From: Candidatus Paracaedibacteraceae bacterium | GTDB lineage: Bacteria; Pseudomonadota; Alphaproteobacteria; Paracaedibacterales; Paracaedibacteraceae | Reading direction: 5' to 3' | Assembly: GCA_019636035.1 (NCBI GenBank) | Contig: JAHBYI010000001.1 | Span: 83,508 to 147,507, forward strand | DNA: 64,000 nt | Shown: positions 35,909 through 44,909 of the stretch, piece after piece | Layout of the letters: every line of letters starts with the position of its first letter | Numbering within the stretch: the stretch's first letter is position 1 | The notes under the pieces: model-generated | Seen by the model: the letters and a program-made list of their open reading frames with translations, nothing else | What the model was told of the DNA's origin: nothing | Database searches by the model: none | Made by a program: the position numbers and the translations under genes

Positions 35909-36478
35909 TTATTGCCCATCTATTTCGACAGGTTGTGGCATAATGCCAGTTTTTGCAAGTTCAGCCTGTGCACTTGCTATTGCTGCATCAAGCTCAACTT
36001 GACGGCATAATCCGAGATGAACAGGACTACGTGGTTTAATATTCTGGCTGTTCCAATGGGTTTTCCCACGAACAGAATTAATCATGTTTTTTGTTGTTCC
36101 CAACAAACGTGCAATCACAACATCCGTTAACTCAGGATGGAATTTGATCAACCAAGCAATCGCATCAGGGCGATCTTGTCGCTTTGACACAGGCGTATAC
36201 TTACGCGTCTTTTTCCCAAGAACAGAATCAGCCGTTATAATCGGGTTCATGATCAGACGGGATAAAGAGTCAGCCTCACACCGTTTGATTTCTTCGTCAG
36301 ATAGTTGACCGGCCGTAATCGGGTCAAGACCAATCATACTGCCACCTGATTCACCGTCAGCAATGGCTTGAATCTCAAGAATATGCAGCTGACAAAAATC
36401 AGAAATTTGCTCAAACGTTAATGCCGTATTTTCGACCAACCAAATCGCAGTTGCTTTTGGCATAAGTGGGGCAGTCAT
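35909..36478 (-). CDS. trcR: TrcR-type cell-cycle regulator (DUF1013)
   Basis: 189 aa. MTAPLMPKATAIWLVENTALTFEQISDFC and the distal GLLGTT-like helix (VVIARLLGTTKNMINSVRGKTHW) match DUF1013, an alphaproteobacterial family annotated as cell cycle transcriptional regulator TrcR. The ATG at 36478 is preferred to a GTG at 36493 because it gives the conserved N-terminus and has GGAG upstream. Strong marker of an alphaproteobacterial genome. Confidence 0.85.
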   Translation of the reverse strand: MTAPLMPKATAIWLVENTALTFEQISDFCQLHILEIQAIADGESGGSMIGLDPITAGQLSDEEIKRCEADSLSRLIMNPIITADSVLGKKTRKYTPVSKRQDRPDAIAWLIKFHPELTDVVIARLLGTTKNMINSVRGKTHWNSQNIKPRSPVHLGLCRQVELDAAIASAQAELAKTGIMPQPVEIDGQ

Positions 36479-36577
36479 TCTCAAAGTCTCCACAAAAGAA
36501 AAAAATTAATTACTTATAACAAGTTTTACTGTGTTTCACGATAAAATACCACCCATTTTTTCAAGGTAGCTTTTAAA

Positions 36578-37909
36578 TCAAGGGCAAACAGCCTGAGATT
36601 TTTTCGAGGGCAACAACATGAAGATTGCAACCAAAGCCATGGAACCAACCACCAAACTTCCCAAAAAGATCGTCTGTATGCCAAAATGATGGGAGATAAA
36701 TCCGCCACCGGCACCCGCAGCAAAGGATCCGACAGCTGCAATCAGGTAGTACGTACCAATAGCTGTTCCACGCACGTCTTCATGAACATAGTCCGTAATC
36801 AAGGACACAAACATATTGTGAACAATACCTAACTGAATTCCCCACAACACAACCCCAACAAAAAATGTCGTCAGATTCGTCGCCGAGAACATAAAGAAGT
36901 CAGAAAGAACCAAGGCAAAGACACCAAACATCATAACGGATTTGCGCCCATATTTGTCCGCCATCAAACCACTAGGATAAGACGAAGCACTATACGTTAA
37001 GTTATACATACTCATAATCAGGGGCGCATAGGTTTTATCAAAAGCAAAAGTCTTATGAGAGTAAAGAACCATCAATGTTTCACTAAAACGAGCAGCCATA
37101 AAAATAAGGACAATAAACATTAAAGTCCAATATTTTGAGCCCAGATTCTTTAAATCTTCAAATTTAATCGGACGACGGCTTGCCTTGATCTTAACAACCT
37201 TACCATCATTGTCCACATGAGATTTAGGCTCCTTAATATAAACAGCCAACAGAACAAAAGCGATAAAAGCAGGAACAGAAGCAATCCAAAAAACTTGCTG
37301 GAAATTATCAGCCGTATACCACATAGCAAGGAAACCAAGGATTCCCCCTAAAAAGGATCCGGCTGTTCCCAAAGATCGCATCAACCCAAAACTGCTCGCC
37401 CGTTGTTCAACAGGTGCCACATCACCGACAATTGCATCGCGTGGTGTTGCTTGAATCCCGTTACCAATGCGCTCAAACAACCGCGCTGCGAAAACATTAA
37501 CAAAGTTGGATGAGATCGCCATCATCGGTTTGCTGATCACAGTCATAAAGTAACCGATCAACATAATAGGTCTGCGCCTTCTGAAATAGTCACTGATGAC
37601 GCCTGAAAACAATTTCATAACAAAGGATAAGGCTTCGGCACTTCCCTCAACAATTCCAATAAGGCGCATATCGACGCCCAAAGATGTATTAAGGTACAAC
37701 GCAGATAAGCTATAGATAACGATGTACGAAATATTGATTAAACACATAACCATGCCGATCAACCAAACGGTTGATGGAATTGGTTTCTTTTTTGAGATCG
37801 TTTTATTCATGATTTTTGACAAAAAAAAATCCTGTTGGGAACAGGAAGGGGTGGGCATTGCGCCAAGAGGGGTATCCTTAGGATCATCTTGTTTCAATTG
37901 AGTTGTCAT
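36578..37909 (-). CDS. MFS transporter with hydrophilic N-terminal leader
   Basis: 443 aa with about 12 hydrophobic helices; the motif SDYFRRRRPIMLIGY follows helix 2 as in MFS carriers (about residues 97-112). Substrate unknown. The start at 37909 has AAGAGGATT upstream. The first 33 residues are hydrophilic and are encoded across a textbook intrinsic terminator (37821-37846); the alternative ATG at 37810, after that terminator, opens the conserved part (MNKTISKKK) but lacks a ribosome site. The leader may therefore be a regulatory peptide rather than part of the mature carrier. Confidence 0.8.
   Translation of the reverse strand: MTTQLKQDDPKDTPLGAMPTPSCSQQDFFLSKIMNKTISKKKPIPSTVWLIGMVMCLINISYIVIYSLSALYLNTSLGVDMRLIGIVEGSAEALSFVMKLFSGVISDYFRRRRPIMLIGYFMTVISKPMMAISSNFVNVFAARLFERIGNGIQATPRDAIVGDVAPVEQRASSFGLMRSLGTAGSFLGGILGFLAMWYTADNFQQVFWIASVPAFIAFVLLAVYIKEPKSHVDNDGKVVKIKASRRPIKFEDLKNLGSKYWTLMFIVLIFMAARFSETLMVLYSHKTFAFDKTYAPLIMSMYNLTYSASSYPSGLMADKYGRKSVMMFGVFALVLSDFFMFSATNLTTFFVGVVLWGIQLGIVHNMFVSLITDYVHEDVRGTAIGTYYLIAAVGSFAAGAGGGFISHHFGIQTIFLGSLVVGSMALVAIFMLLPSKKSQAVCP
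37821..37846 (-). terminator. Intrinsic terminator inside the MFS leader (attenuator candidate)
   Basis: On the minus strand TCCTGTT-CCC-AACAGGA is a perfect 7-bp stem with a 3-base loop followed by nine T residues. It lies in frame within the 5' part of the MFS gene, about 100 bases past the promoter at 37953-37981. Read-through is required for transporter expression. Confidence 0.7.
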
Positions 37910-37952
37910 GAACCAATCCTCTTGAACTGTGAGTTTAAACAAATGCACCCTT

Positions 37953-37981
37953 AATATAGAGTTTCAAAAACAAATTTTCAA
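37953..37981 (-). promoter_or_regulatory. Promoter of the MFS gene
   Basis: On the minus strand TTGAAA (37981-37976) and TATATT (37958-37953) are separated by 17 bases. The start would be near 37946, giving a 37-base leader with a good ribosome site before the ATG at 37909. Confidence 0.6.
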
Positions 37982-38048
37982 GGGTGATTTCGCACAAGCC
38001 TATACTAACGCTTTTTATGCACACTATTCAACATCCTTTTTTTAAAAA

Positions 38049-38804
38049 TCAGCCAACGAATAGAATTGCCCCGTTAAAAGTTTTCTCGACATATTTCTTA
38101 ATGTCATCCGATTGATAAGCCTTGACCAGTTTCTTAACATCATCATTATCCTTTGTTGCCTCTCGTACAACAATGATATTGGCATAAGGTGACGCCTTAT
38201 CTTCCATAAACAAAGCCGCTTTCGGATCCATTTTAGCAAGTACAACCCAATCCGTATTAATAATTGCCAAGTCCAAATCTGCCAAAGATCGCGGCAGCTG
38301 TGGCGCATCCATTTCTTTGATTGCCAATTTCTTAGGATTCGTTGCGATATCTAAAATACTAGGAAGATCTTTTTTCTTCAACGTCAGCAAACCTTGTTTT
38401 TCCAAAAGCAACAAAGCACGCCCCCCATTGGTCGGGTCATTGGGAATACCAACAAGAGCCCCCTCTTTTAAAGCTGCAAGATCCTTAACTTTATCGGAAT
38501 ATCCCCCCATTGGCATCAAAACCGTTTTTCCGACAGACACGAGTTTAAAACCACGATCTTTAATTTGTGTTTCCAAAAATGGCTGATGTTGATAGCTATT
38601 CGCATCCAAGTCCCCCTGATTCAGGGCAATATTAGGCAAGACAAAATCATTAAACTCAATGACGTCAATATCAAGTCCATCTTTCTTTGCAACTTCTGCA
38701 ACCTTTGCGGCAATCATCGCATGAGGCCCCGCTGTCACGCCTAGTTTAAAGGCAGAAAAACTTTCAGAGATCAAAAGAAGCGAAAGGATAACTATTTTTT
38801 TCAT
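38049..38804 (-). CDS. metQ: Methionine ABC transporter substrate-binding protein, MetQ/NlpA family
   Basis: 251 aa. LGVTAGPHAMIAAKVAEVAKKDG, NSYQHQPFLETQIKD and GIPNDPTNGGRALLLLEKQGL are clear NlpA/MetQ motifs. Unlike E. coli MetQ it has a plain Sec signal (MKKIVILSLLLISESFSA) and no lipobox Cys, so it should be a free periplasmic protein. Last of the metN-metI-metQ set, seven bases after metI. Confidence 0.93.
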   Translation of the reverse strand: MKKIVILSLLLISESFSAFKLGVTAGPHAMIAAKVAEVAKKDGLDIDVIEFNDFVLPNIALNQGDLDANSYQHQPFLETQIKDRGFKLVSVGKTVLMPMGGYSDKVKDLAALKEGALVGIPNDPTNGGRALLLLEKQGLLTLKKKDLPSILDIATNPKKLAIKEMDAPQLPRSLADLDLAIINTDWVVLAKMDPKAALFMEDKASPYANIIVVREATKDNDDVKKLVKAYQSDDIKKYVEKTFNGAILFVG

Positions 38805-38811
38805 TATACAC

Positions 38812-39450
38812 CTATTTTCTTACTGCATTAACCAGTTTATCACCAATCATTTGAATGCTTTGTACCATCACAACCAAAATAATAACGATCAGAGCAAGCA
38901 ACTCTAACTCATAACGCTGATAGCCATAGCGAATTGCTAAATCACCCAAACCGCCACCACCAACAGCACCGGCCATGGCAGAAAAACCAACCAAGCTGAC
39001 AATAACAGTCGTTATTGATGATATAATCATCGGCAAAGATTCCGGCAAGATAATACGGCAAATAATCTGCCCGTGGCTTGCGCCATAGGCCTCCCCGAAT
39101 TCAATCAGACCACGATCCATTTGTCGAAAACCATCTTCGCAGAGCCGAGCCAAGATCAATGTTCCGGCAATGGCCAAGGGTACCGTCGCAGCCCACATCC
39201 CAATCGTTGTGCCAACCAAAAAACGTGTCATTGGCATCAATAAAACCATTAAAATAATATAAGGGATAGACCGTACACCGTTTACCAAAAAACCGAGCAA
39301 TCCATAAGTTAGTCGACTGGGCGATAATCCATAACTTGACTTAACAAACAGATAAACAGCCAAAGGAATGCCAGCAACAACGCTCACTATGGCAGAAGCC
39401 AAAACCATCCCAAGGGTTTCCCAAAACGATGAAAGAACCAAATCAATCAT
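38812..39450 (-). CDS. metI: Methionine ABC transporter permease
   Basis: 212 aa inner-membrane protein with about five helices and the coupling loop EAYGASHGQIICRIILPES. Family length and motif match MetI. It overlaps the end of metN by four bases and pairs with MetN and MetQ for D/L-methionine uptake. Confidence 0.94.
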   Translation of the reverse strand: MIDLVLSSFWETLGMVLASAIVSVVAGIPLAVYLFVKSSYGLSPSRLTYGLLGFLVNGVRSIPYIILMVLLMPMTRFLVGTTIGMWAATVPLAIAGTLILARLCEDGFRQMDRGLIEFGEAYGASHGQIICRIILPESLPMIISSITTVIVSLVGFSAMAGAVGGGGLGDLAIRYGYQRYELELLALIVIILVVMVQSIQMIGDKLVNAVRK

Positions 39451-40517
39451 GCGCTTTCTCCTTTTGGCAAATACCCCAAGATTTCTGCGACAACACCATG
39501 CTTATGAAAATGGGTCATCATCTTTTCCAAAGAACCAAGATCATACGGAGCAGATAAAACTAATGTTCCAAAGACGCTTTGCCTGAGATGATCCATATTC
39601 CCCGCAAGAATACTCAAATCAATGCCATGAGCCTTGATGAGATCAGCAATAACCGGCTCTTGAGATGATTTTCCTGAAAACAAAAGACGAATCAAAACAT
39701 CACCGACAACAGGCGTTTCACTCAGGCTGTCTTTAATGTGATTAGGCAATTCTTTTTCAAATAAACTTGCTAAAAGTTTCTTGGTCATCGGATGCTGAGG
39801 ATGCAATAAAATTTGCTCCAACTCTCCTTGCTCGACAAAAGATCCATGCTCCATAACATAGACAAAATCGCTGATTTCACGAACCACAGTCATATCGTGT
39901 GTAATAAGGATGATCGTAACACCAAGATCACGATTAAGATTTTTTAATAAAGCGAGAATGTCCAATGACGTTTGAGGATCCAAAGCAGAAGTGAATTCGT
40001 CACACAACAGAATCTTTGCCTCATTAGCAAGAGCCCGAGCAATCGCAACACGTTGTCTCTGCCCCCCACTCAGCTGTGCCGGATATCGATCCTCAAAACC
40101 GGTAAGGCCAACTTGTGCCAGCAATTCTTTCGCGCGCAAACAAGCTGTTTTAGCAGGCACACCCAGCCACTGCTGAGGCAGCATAACATTACCGAGAGCT
40201 GTTAAGCGCGCTAATAAATTAACTGATTGAAAAATTGTCCCCACTTGACACAGCAAATGACGTTGCTCCAAACACGATAGCATCGAAACATCTTTATCTA
40301 AGATTGTTAGGTGTCCGGAGTCAGGCCGTTCGAGAAGATTAAGACAACGCATCAGCGTACTCTTACCGGCACCACTTAAGCCGATGATACTGTGAATCTT
40401 TCTTGCTTCAAAGACAGCAGAAACCTTATCCAGAGCCGGGCACGTTGCCCCTGGATAGGTTTTACTTAAATCTGTTATATTTATAGCAACTGTAATGGCA
40501 AGATCATCCGCATTCAT
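39447..40517 (-). CDS. metN: Methionine ABC transporter ATPase
   Basis: 356 aa. Walker [10 protein letters not shown], signature [15 protein letters not shown], Walker [13 protein letters not shown]. The C-terminal 90 residues ([15 protein letters not shown] onward) form the NIL methionine-sensing domain that gives feedback inhibition. The ATG at 40517 is chosen because the GTG at 40529 lies inside the -10 element. With that promoter the mRNA would have only about four leader bases, so initiation is nearly leaderless. Confidence 0.93.
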   Translation of the reverse strand: MNADDLAITVAINITDLSKTYPGATCPALDKVSAVFEARKIHSIIGLSGAGKSTLMRCLNLLERPDSGHLTILDKDVSMLSCLEQRHLLCQVGTIFQSVNLLARLTALGNVMLPQQWLGVPAKTACLRAKELLAQVGLTGFEDRYPAQLSGGQRQRVAIARALANEAKILLCDEFTSALDPQTSLDILALLKNLNRDLGVTIILITHDMTVVREISDFVYVMEHGSFVEQGELEQILLHPQHPMTKKLLASLFEKELPNHIKDSLSETPVVGDVLIRLLFSGKSSQEPVIADLIKAHGIDLSILAGNMDHLRQSVFGTLVLSAPYDLGSLEKMMTHFHKHGVVAEILGYLPKGESA

Positions 40518-40527
40518 TAATACAAAC

Positions 40528-40556
40528 ACTATATTTTAATTTAGCGATTTAATCAA
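40528..40556 (-). promoter_or_regulatory. Promoter of metNIQ
   Basis: On the minus strand TTGATT (40556-40551) and TATAGT (40533-40528) are 17 bases apart, predicting a start near 40521, four bases before the metN ATG. No methionine or SAM riboswitch fits in so short a leader. Confidence 0.6.
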
Positions 40557-40640
40557 TCAGTGGATAAACTTTAGCCACACCACTACAACGAACAATAATC
40601 GCGTTAGCACTTTCTCCCCTCCCCTTGATTCCATTTTCTG

Positions 40641-40678
40641 CTTAAGTCTAAACTAGAATAAAGAAGGGGGATAACTAT
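40641..40678 (+). repeat. Partial, diverged copy of the intergenic repeat
   Basis: TTAAG then TAAACTAGAA (40649-40658) matches the 5' part of the copy at 49447, and AAGGGGGATAACTAT (40664-40678) resembles its 3' flank; the central hairpin is missing. The 3' part doubles as the ribosome site and start of the gene at 40677. Similarity is limited, so this may be chance. Confidence 0.35.
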
Positions 40679-41645
40679 GCTTATCAAATTAATAATCCTA
40701 ATCAATTTACTTTTTGCCTCTGATATCGAAGAGCAAATAGAAGATGACTTGGCCTCCGCTCAACAAATACAAGTTTACCACACACTGCCGGAACTGTTGA
40801 CTGATCTGAGAAAAAATCAACGACGCACGCTGCATCGCCCCTCATCAGCAGATGATGGGTCAAGTTATTGTTGTTGCTGCCCTTCTGAACCAAGCTGTAA
40901 AACCTGCTGCGGCACTGAATTCAAAGTTGTCACACGGATTTTCTGGACAGTTGCAGCCAATACATCATGGACAATGACGGCTCTCTCAGACTATGTTCGA
41001 CGATCGATGATTCCGCTTGCTGCCCTCGGTAAATATGACAAAACAACCCGAGAGAAATTATTAACGTGGATTGGTATATTACAAGTCATCTCAGAAACGT
41101 GTGAAACCATCCATGATTTCAGCACAGAACGGTTAACCACCCGAGAAAAAAAATTAATGAAAATGCATGAACAACGGAAAAGAGAGAAAGAATACGCTCG
41201 GACCAAAGCTTTGAGAAAATGCACAGACGGAACCTTATCAACATTGGGTCTTGAACAAGATACACTTTCCGGATTACAAGCAAAACAACTAAAAAGACTC
41301 TATGATCCCCAATCACACGCCTTAACGGCTATCGAAGAACAGCTTACGGAGGCAACAGAACTAACGGGATGTGAGCGATCGTACAACAAAACAAGGCTCT
41401 GTTTCTGGACAAAGAGCTATCCTGTCTTTTGGGTGTTAGGTGTCGGATTATCCATGGCTCAAATGCTGGTCATTGCAACAGATCTTGTAAAATCCGAGGA
41501 TCTTCTCACGTTATCCATCCTGATCATTAGCGTTGAAGCTTTGCAATATTTCAGCAAGCGAATGAAGCATATAGGCCAAGAAGAAACCTACCAAAATACG
41601 AAGTTCAGAAAAGATTACAGTCTTGACGATGAAAGCCTGGTGTAA
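40677..41645 (+). CDS. Cys-cluster membrane protein of unknown function
   Basis: 322 aa. A signal-like N-terminus (MLIKLIILINLLFA) is followed by an acidic stretch and a cysteine cluster at 65-78 (CCCCPSEPSCKTCC). A helical basic region (REKKLMKMHEQRKREKEYAR) then precedes two hydrophobic segments near the C-terminus (VFWVLGVGLSMAQMLVIATDL and LLTLSILIISVEAL). I recognise no family. AAGAAGGGGG precedes the ATG. It converges on the histidine kinase gene with two bases between stops. The Cys run is compatible with metal binding or multiple acylation. Confidence 0.65.
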   Translation: MLIKLIILINLLFASDIEEQIEDDLASAQQIQVYHTLPELLTDLRKNQRRTLHRPSSADDGSSYCCCCPSEPSCKTCCGTEFKVVTRIFWTVAANTSWTMTALSDYVRRSMIPLAALGKYDKTTREKLLTWIGILQVISETCETIHDFSTERLTTREKKLMKMHEQRKREKEYARTKALRKCTDGTLSTLGLEQDTLSGLQAKQLKRLYDPQSHALTAIEEQLTEATELTGCERSYNKTRLCFWTKSYPVFWVLGVGLSMAQMLVIATDLVKSEDLLTLSILIISVEALQYFSKRMKHIGQEETYQNTKFRKDYSLDDESLV

Positions 41646-41647
41646 TC

Positions 41648-43705
41648 TCAGTGTGTCTGGATTGACCGAATCACATCTTGGAGTGCCGTATTCAACTTAG
41701 TCGACGTCAATGGTGTTGAGACAATATGATCAAAATTTGACAAATCCATGCCCGGAACATCTTCACGAGAAATCCCTAAAATAGGAATGGGGATACGCCC
41801 GTGCATCGCAGCTTTAATCAGCGATGGAGAAAAATCACCATACAAATCGTTATTCTCAGGAAGCGAGACCAAAATTGCATCATAGCTTTTATGAGCAACG
41901 CGATCCGCTGCAATGGCAACATTGCTAACACTCTCAACTTGACTCCCGTGACGTTCCAACAGGTTATAAGCAAGGGATCCCTCCGGGGTGTCTTCTTCCA
42001 CCAAAAGAATCTCTAACTTGTGGCCAGAAACAGGTTGGTTTGCAGCCGGCGATTCTACAGTTGAGCTTACAGGGATGTCCTGTGCCGTATTCGATTTGAC
42101 AATAGACTCAACCTCTAACTGGAACCAGAACATACTGCCTTGCCCCAGCTTACTCTCAATCCCAACCTTAGCTCCTAAGAGGGAAACAATATTTTTGACG
42201 ATACTCAGACCAAGGCCTGCACCATCTTGCCCCCGACTTTTACTGCCATCAACTTGGAAGAAATCTTGAAATAACGTCTCTTTAATGCCATCGGGAATCC
42301 CAATTCCCGTATCCGAGACTTGAATAATCAGATCATACTTACTGTGCCCAAGATCTGTTCCGCCAATATTGATGCGAACAGAGCCAACCTTAGTGAATTT
42401 TAAGGCATTCGTTACAAGATGGAGCAAAACCTGACGAATGCGGATCGCATCCGATCGAATGGCCAAGGGGACACTCTCATCAAAGTTCGCTTCGAATTTG
42501 ATTTTCTTTTGGATACTGATGGGATAGAGCAAACCATGAACTTCGGCGACCATTTCACGTAAATTAAACGTACTAAAAACCGTACTGACTTCACCACTTT
42601 CAAGCTTGCTAAACTCTAGAATATTATCAACTAATTTCAAAAGAGATTCTGTTGAATACTGCATTGTGTTCACATACTCAGATTGCGTTTCATTAAGTTC
42701 CGTATCCCTGAGCAAGGTAATCATCCCCATAATGCCGTTCATTGGCGTCTTGATCTCGTGGCTCATCATCGAGAGGAATTTCGTCTTAGCTTCACTCGAC
42801 GCATCTGACTTATCCTTAGCCTTTTGGAGTTCCTTGGCTGATTCAGAAAGCTCTTCCAAAACTTGAGTATACCCAAGATTGGCCGAGACAATTTTGCGCG
42901 TAATCATAAAGCCAATCAGGATTAAGACAAGAATCACAACAAGCCCCATGGGCATCAAAATTTTTAGAACACCACTCGCGCTATCACTTGGCGACCACAC
43001 GATATATGAAATAACCGATTCTTTCTGTTTCAACGCAATGGATGGTTGACCTGCAACGCTGAGGCCACCAATATCTGTAATCAAACGCATTGAGGCAATC
43101 GAATAATCCCGAGACAATTGCTCTAGATAATCGCGCGATATCGGTTTGGCAATAACCATGAATCCACCGACAGATGATTGATCCGGCAAAGCGATTTTAC
43201 TGATGCTCACTATAAAAATAGTATTGCCATTCTTGGCAAAATAGCTCCGCGAAGCAGACTTTCCTGCCGTATCTTTAAATAAGGTGATTTGTTCACTCAC
43301 AAATGAGGGGGCTGTTTTCCCAACAGTTCCTAAATCATCATAGGTGGAGTATGTTATCGAATAGTTTGCATCATTCTTATACAGGCCAACATACGGAATT
43401 GAGAAATCACGCTTTAAATCTTCAGTAATATTAGAATCGACCCACTTTTTATCGAAATTTGTGATAGTGTGTTCATAGGTTTGTTCCCACATGCCATAGG
43501 ATTCAGAAACACTCGCCATTTTCTTTTGCTCTGTAATAATGGCACCATTGATAGCAGCAGAGGACACGTCAACCGCCGTATTGTATATGGTTACATAGCT
43601 GTAATAGGCCGTAAAAAATAACGCCACAAAGCTAATCACAAAACCAATAAGAAAATAACTAAAGATATCTTTGAAAAAGATTTTACTCTTAGAGATTTTA
43701 GCCAT
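41648..43705 (-). CDS. Sensor histidine kinase with degenerate receiver
   Basis: 685 aa. Two membrane helices (about 12-35 and 248-270) flank a periplasmic sensor of about 210 residues, CHASE4-like in appearance. HisKA follows with His316 (MMSHEIKTPMNG), then HATPase motifs (TNALKF, DTGIGIP, GAGLGLSIV). The C-terminal 130 residues resemble a receiver (EILLVEEDTPEG) but the phospho-acceptor Asp is replaced (YDAILVSLPEN) and the usual KP is TP, so it cannot be phosphorylated normally. It overlaps the receiver-phosphatase gene by 8 bases. Confidence 0.88.
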   Translation of the reverse strand: MAKISKSKIFFKDIFSYFLIGFVISFVALFFTAYYSYVTIYNTAVDVSSAAINGAIITEQKKMASVSESYGMWEQTYEHTITNFDKKWVDSNITEDLKRDFSIPYVGLYKNDANYSITYSTYDDLGTVGKTAPSFVSEQITLFKDTAGKSASRSYFAKNGNTIFIVSISKIALPDQSSVGGFMVIAKPISRDYLEQLSRDYSIASMRLITDIGGLSVAGQPSIALKQKESVISYIVWSPSDSASGVLKILMPMGLVVILVLILIGFMITRKIVSANLGYTQVLEELSESAKELQKAKDKSDASSEAKTKFLSMMSHEIKTPMNGIMGMITLLRDTELNETQSEYVNTMQYSTESLLKLVDNILEFSKLESGEVSTVFSTFNLREMVAEVHGLLYPISIQKKIKFEANFDESVPLAIRSDAIRIRQVLLHLVTNALKFTKVGSVRINIGGTDLGHSKYDLIIQVSDTGIGIPDGIKETLFQDFFQVDGSKSRGQDGAGLGLSIVKNIVSLLGAKVGIESKLGQGSMFWFQLEVESIVKSNTAQDIPVSSTVESPAANQPVSGHKLEILLVEEDTPEGSLAYNLLERHGSQVESVSNVAIAADRVAHKSYDAILVSLPENNDLYGDFSPSLIKAAMHGRIPIPILGISREDVPGMDLSNFDHIVSTPLTSTKLNTALQDVIRSIQTH

Positions 43706-44900
43706 AAACGATCTCCGTCCGTTGCTTTAATGAAATTTCAATTAAGGTTAAATCATCTGAAAAGGCAGACTCACCTGAATCCATAATTTTTTTCTTAGCA
43801 AACCCTGTCATACTCTCCCCCTCTAGATGCCGAACTAAATCGGGTAATTTTTCCGGTAGAAAAGACATGTTCGGGATATTGCCTTCTTCCTCCCACATCA
43901 AGTCACTATAAAGGACAACACTGTCCCCTGACTTTATGGGAAGGCTTCTCATCTCGTAACTTGCTTCTTTGGATATTCCCAAAGGCATACCTTTGCCATC
44001 ACCAAGGTCAAAAGATCGATTATGAGGATGGTAAATAATGGGATGAGGTGCACTGGCTGAGAGATAATCGAATTGCATCCGATTTAAATCAATAACACCA
44101 ACAAGGAACGTACAGAAATGACCGATTCTAACCATTTCAACAACTCTTTGATTGATAAAATGGATCAGGGTAACGGGATCTTTCAACCTGTTTCTATTCT
44201 CATTGATGAGCGTATACAGCCGTTGAGTATAGAGGGACGCACCGATTCCTTTGCCTGAGAAATCACAAATCCACACCATAATACGGCCTTCGTCCAGTTC
44301 ACATAATCCCCAGATGTCACCACTCAAAAAGCGCGAAGGGATGTAAATGGAATTGATACAAATACCATATTTTTCTTCCAGAGAGGCAATTAAATCCTTT
44401 GAGGGTAACAACGATTTTTGCAGATCTAATGCTTTTGCCACTTCTTGATCAGCTGTTTTCTGATAATTACCAAGTTCTTTGAGAAGGTAACTATTTTCAA
44501 GCTGAACTTTAACACGTGCCAACAACTCAAGCTTATTAATCGGTTTAGTAATAATATCCGTAGCACCGTACATCCAAGCATCAGCACGCTCTTCCGGATC
44601 TGAAATGGCGGTTTGCACTAAAATAGGGAGTTGCTTCAGATCATCATGTGCTCGAACATTCTTGATGACATCTGTCCCGTTCATATTCGGCATAATTAAA
44701 TCCAGGATCATTAAATCAACGTCCTTTGCTTCTAGCTTAGTAAGGGCTTCAAGGCCATCAACAGCAAAATCAATATTGCTGTATCCTGCGCTCTTTAAAA
44801 ATCCGGAAATGATTTCTCTGTTAATAGCGGCATCATCAACAACTAAGATTTTATGATCTATGATTGATTTTTGAATGGGGTTTTCATGGTTATAGTACAT
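43698..44900 (-). CDS. Response regulator with SpoIIE/PP2C phosphatase output
   Basis: 400 aa. The receiver (1-135) has Asp22/Asp23, phospho-acceptor Asp67 (LMILDLIMP) and KP in TKPINK. After a coiled linker, a PPM/SpoIIE phosphatase domain (about 175-395) shows LSGDIWG and CDFSGKGIGASL with metal-binding Asp residues. RsbU-like enzymes dephosphorylate STAS proteins; such a STAS gene is two genes upstream. AGGGGACGATT precedes the ATG. The paired kinase is the next gene. Confidence 0.9.
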   Translation of the reverse strand: MYYNHENPIQKSIIDHKILVVDDAAINREIISGFLKSAGYSNIDFAVDGLEALTKLEAKDVDLMILDLIMPNMNGTDVIKNVRAHDDLKQLPILVQTAISDPEERADAWMYGATDIITKPINKLELLARVKVQLENSYLLKELGNYQKTADQEVAKALDLQKSLLPSKDLIASLEEKYGICINSIYIPSRFLSGDIWGLCELDEGRIMVWICDFSGKGIGASLYTQRLYTLINENRNRLKDPVTLIHFINQRVVEMVRIGHFCTFLVGVIDLNRMQFDYLSASAPHPIIYHPHNRSFDLGDGKGMPLGISKEASYEMRSLPIKSGDSVVLYSDLMWEEEGNIPNMSFLPEKLPDLVRHLEGESMTGFAKKKIMDSGESAFSDDLTLIEISLKQRTEIVYG

Positions 44901-44909
44901 AATCGTCCC

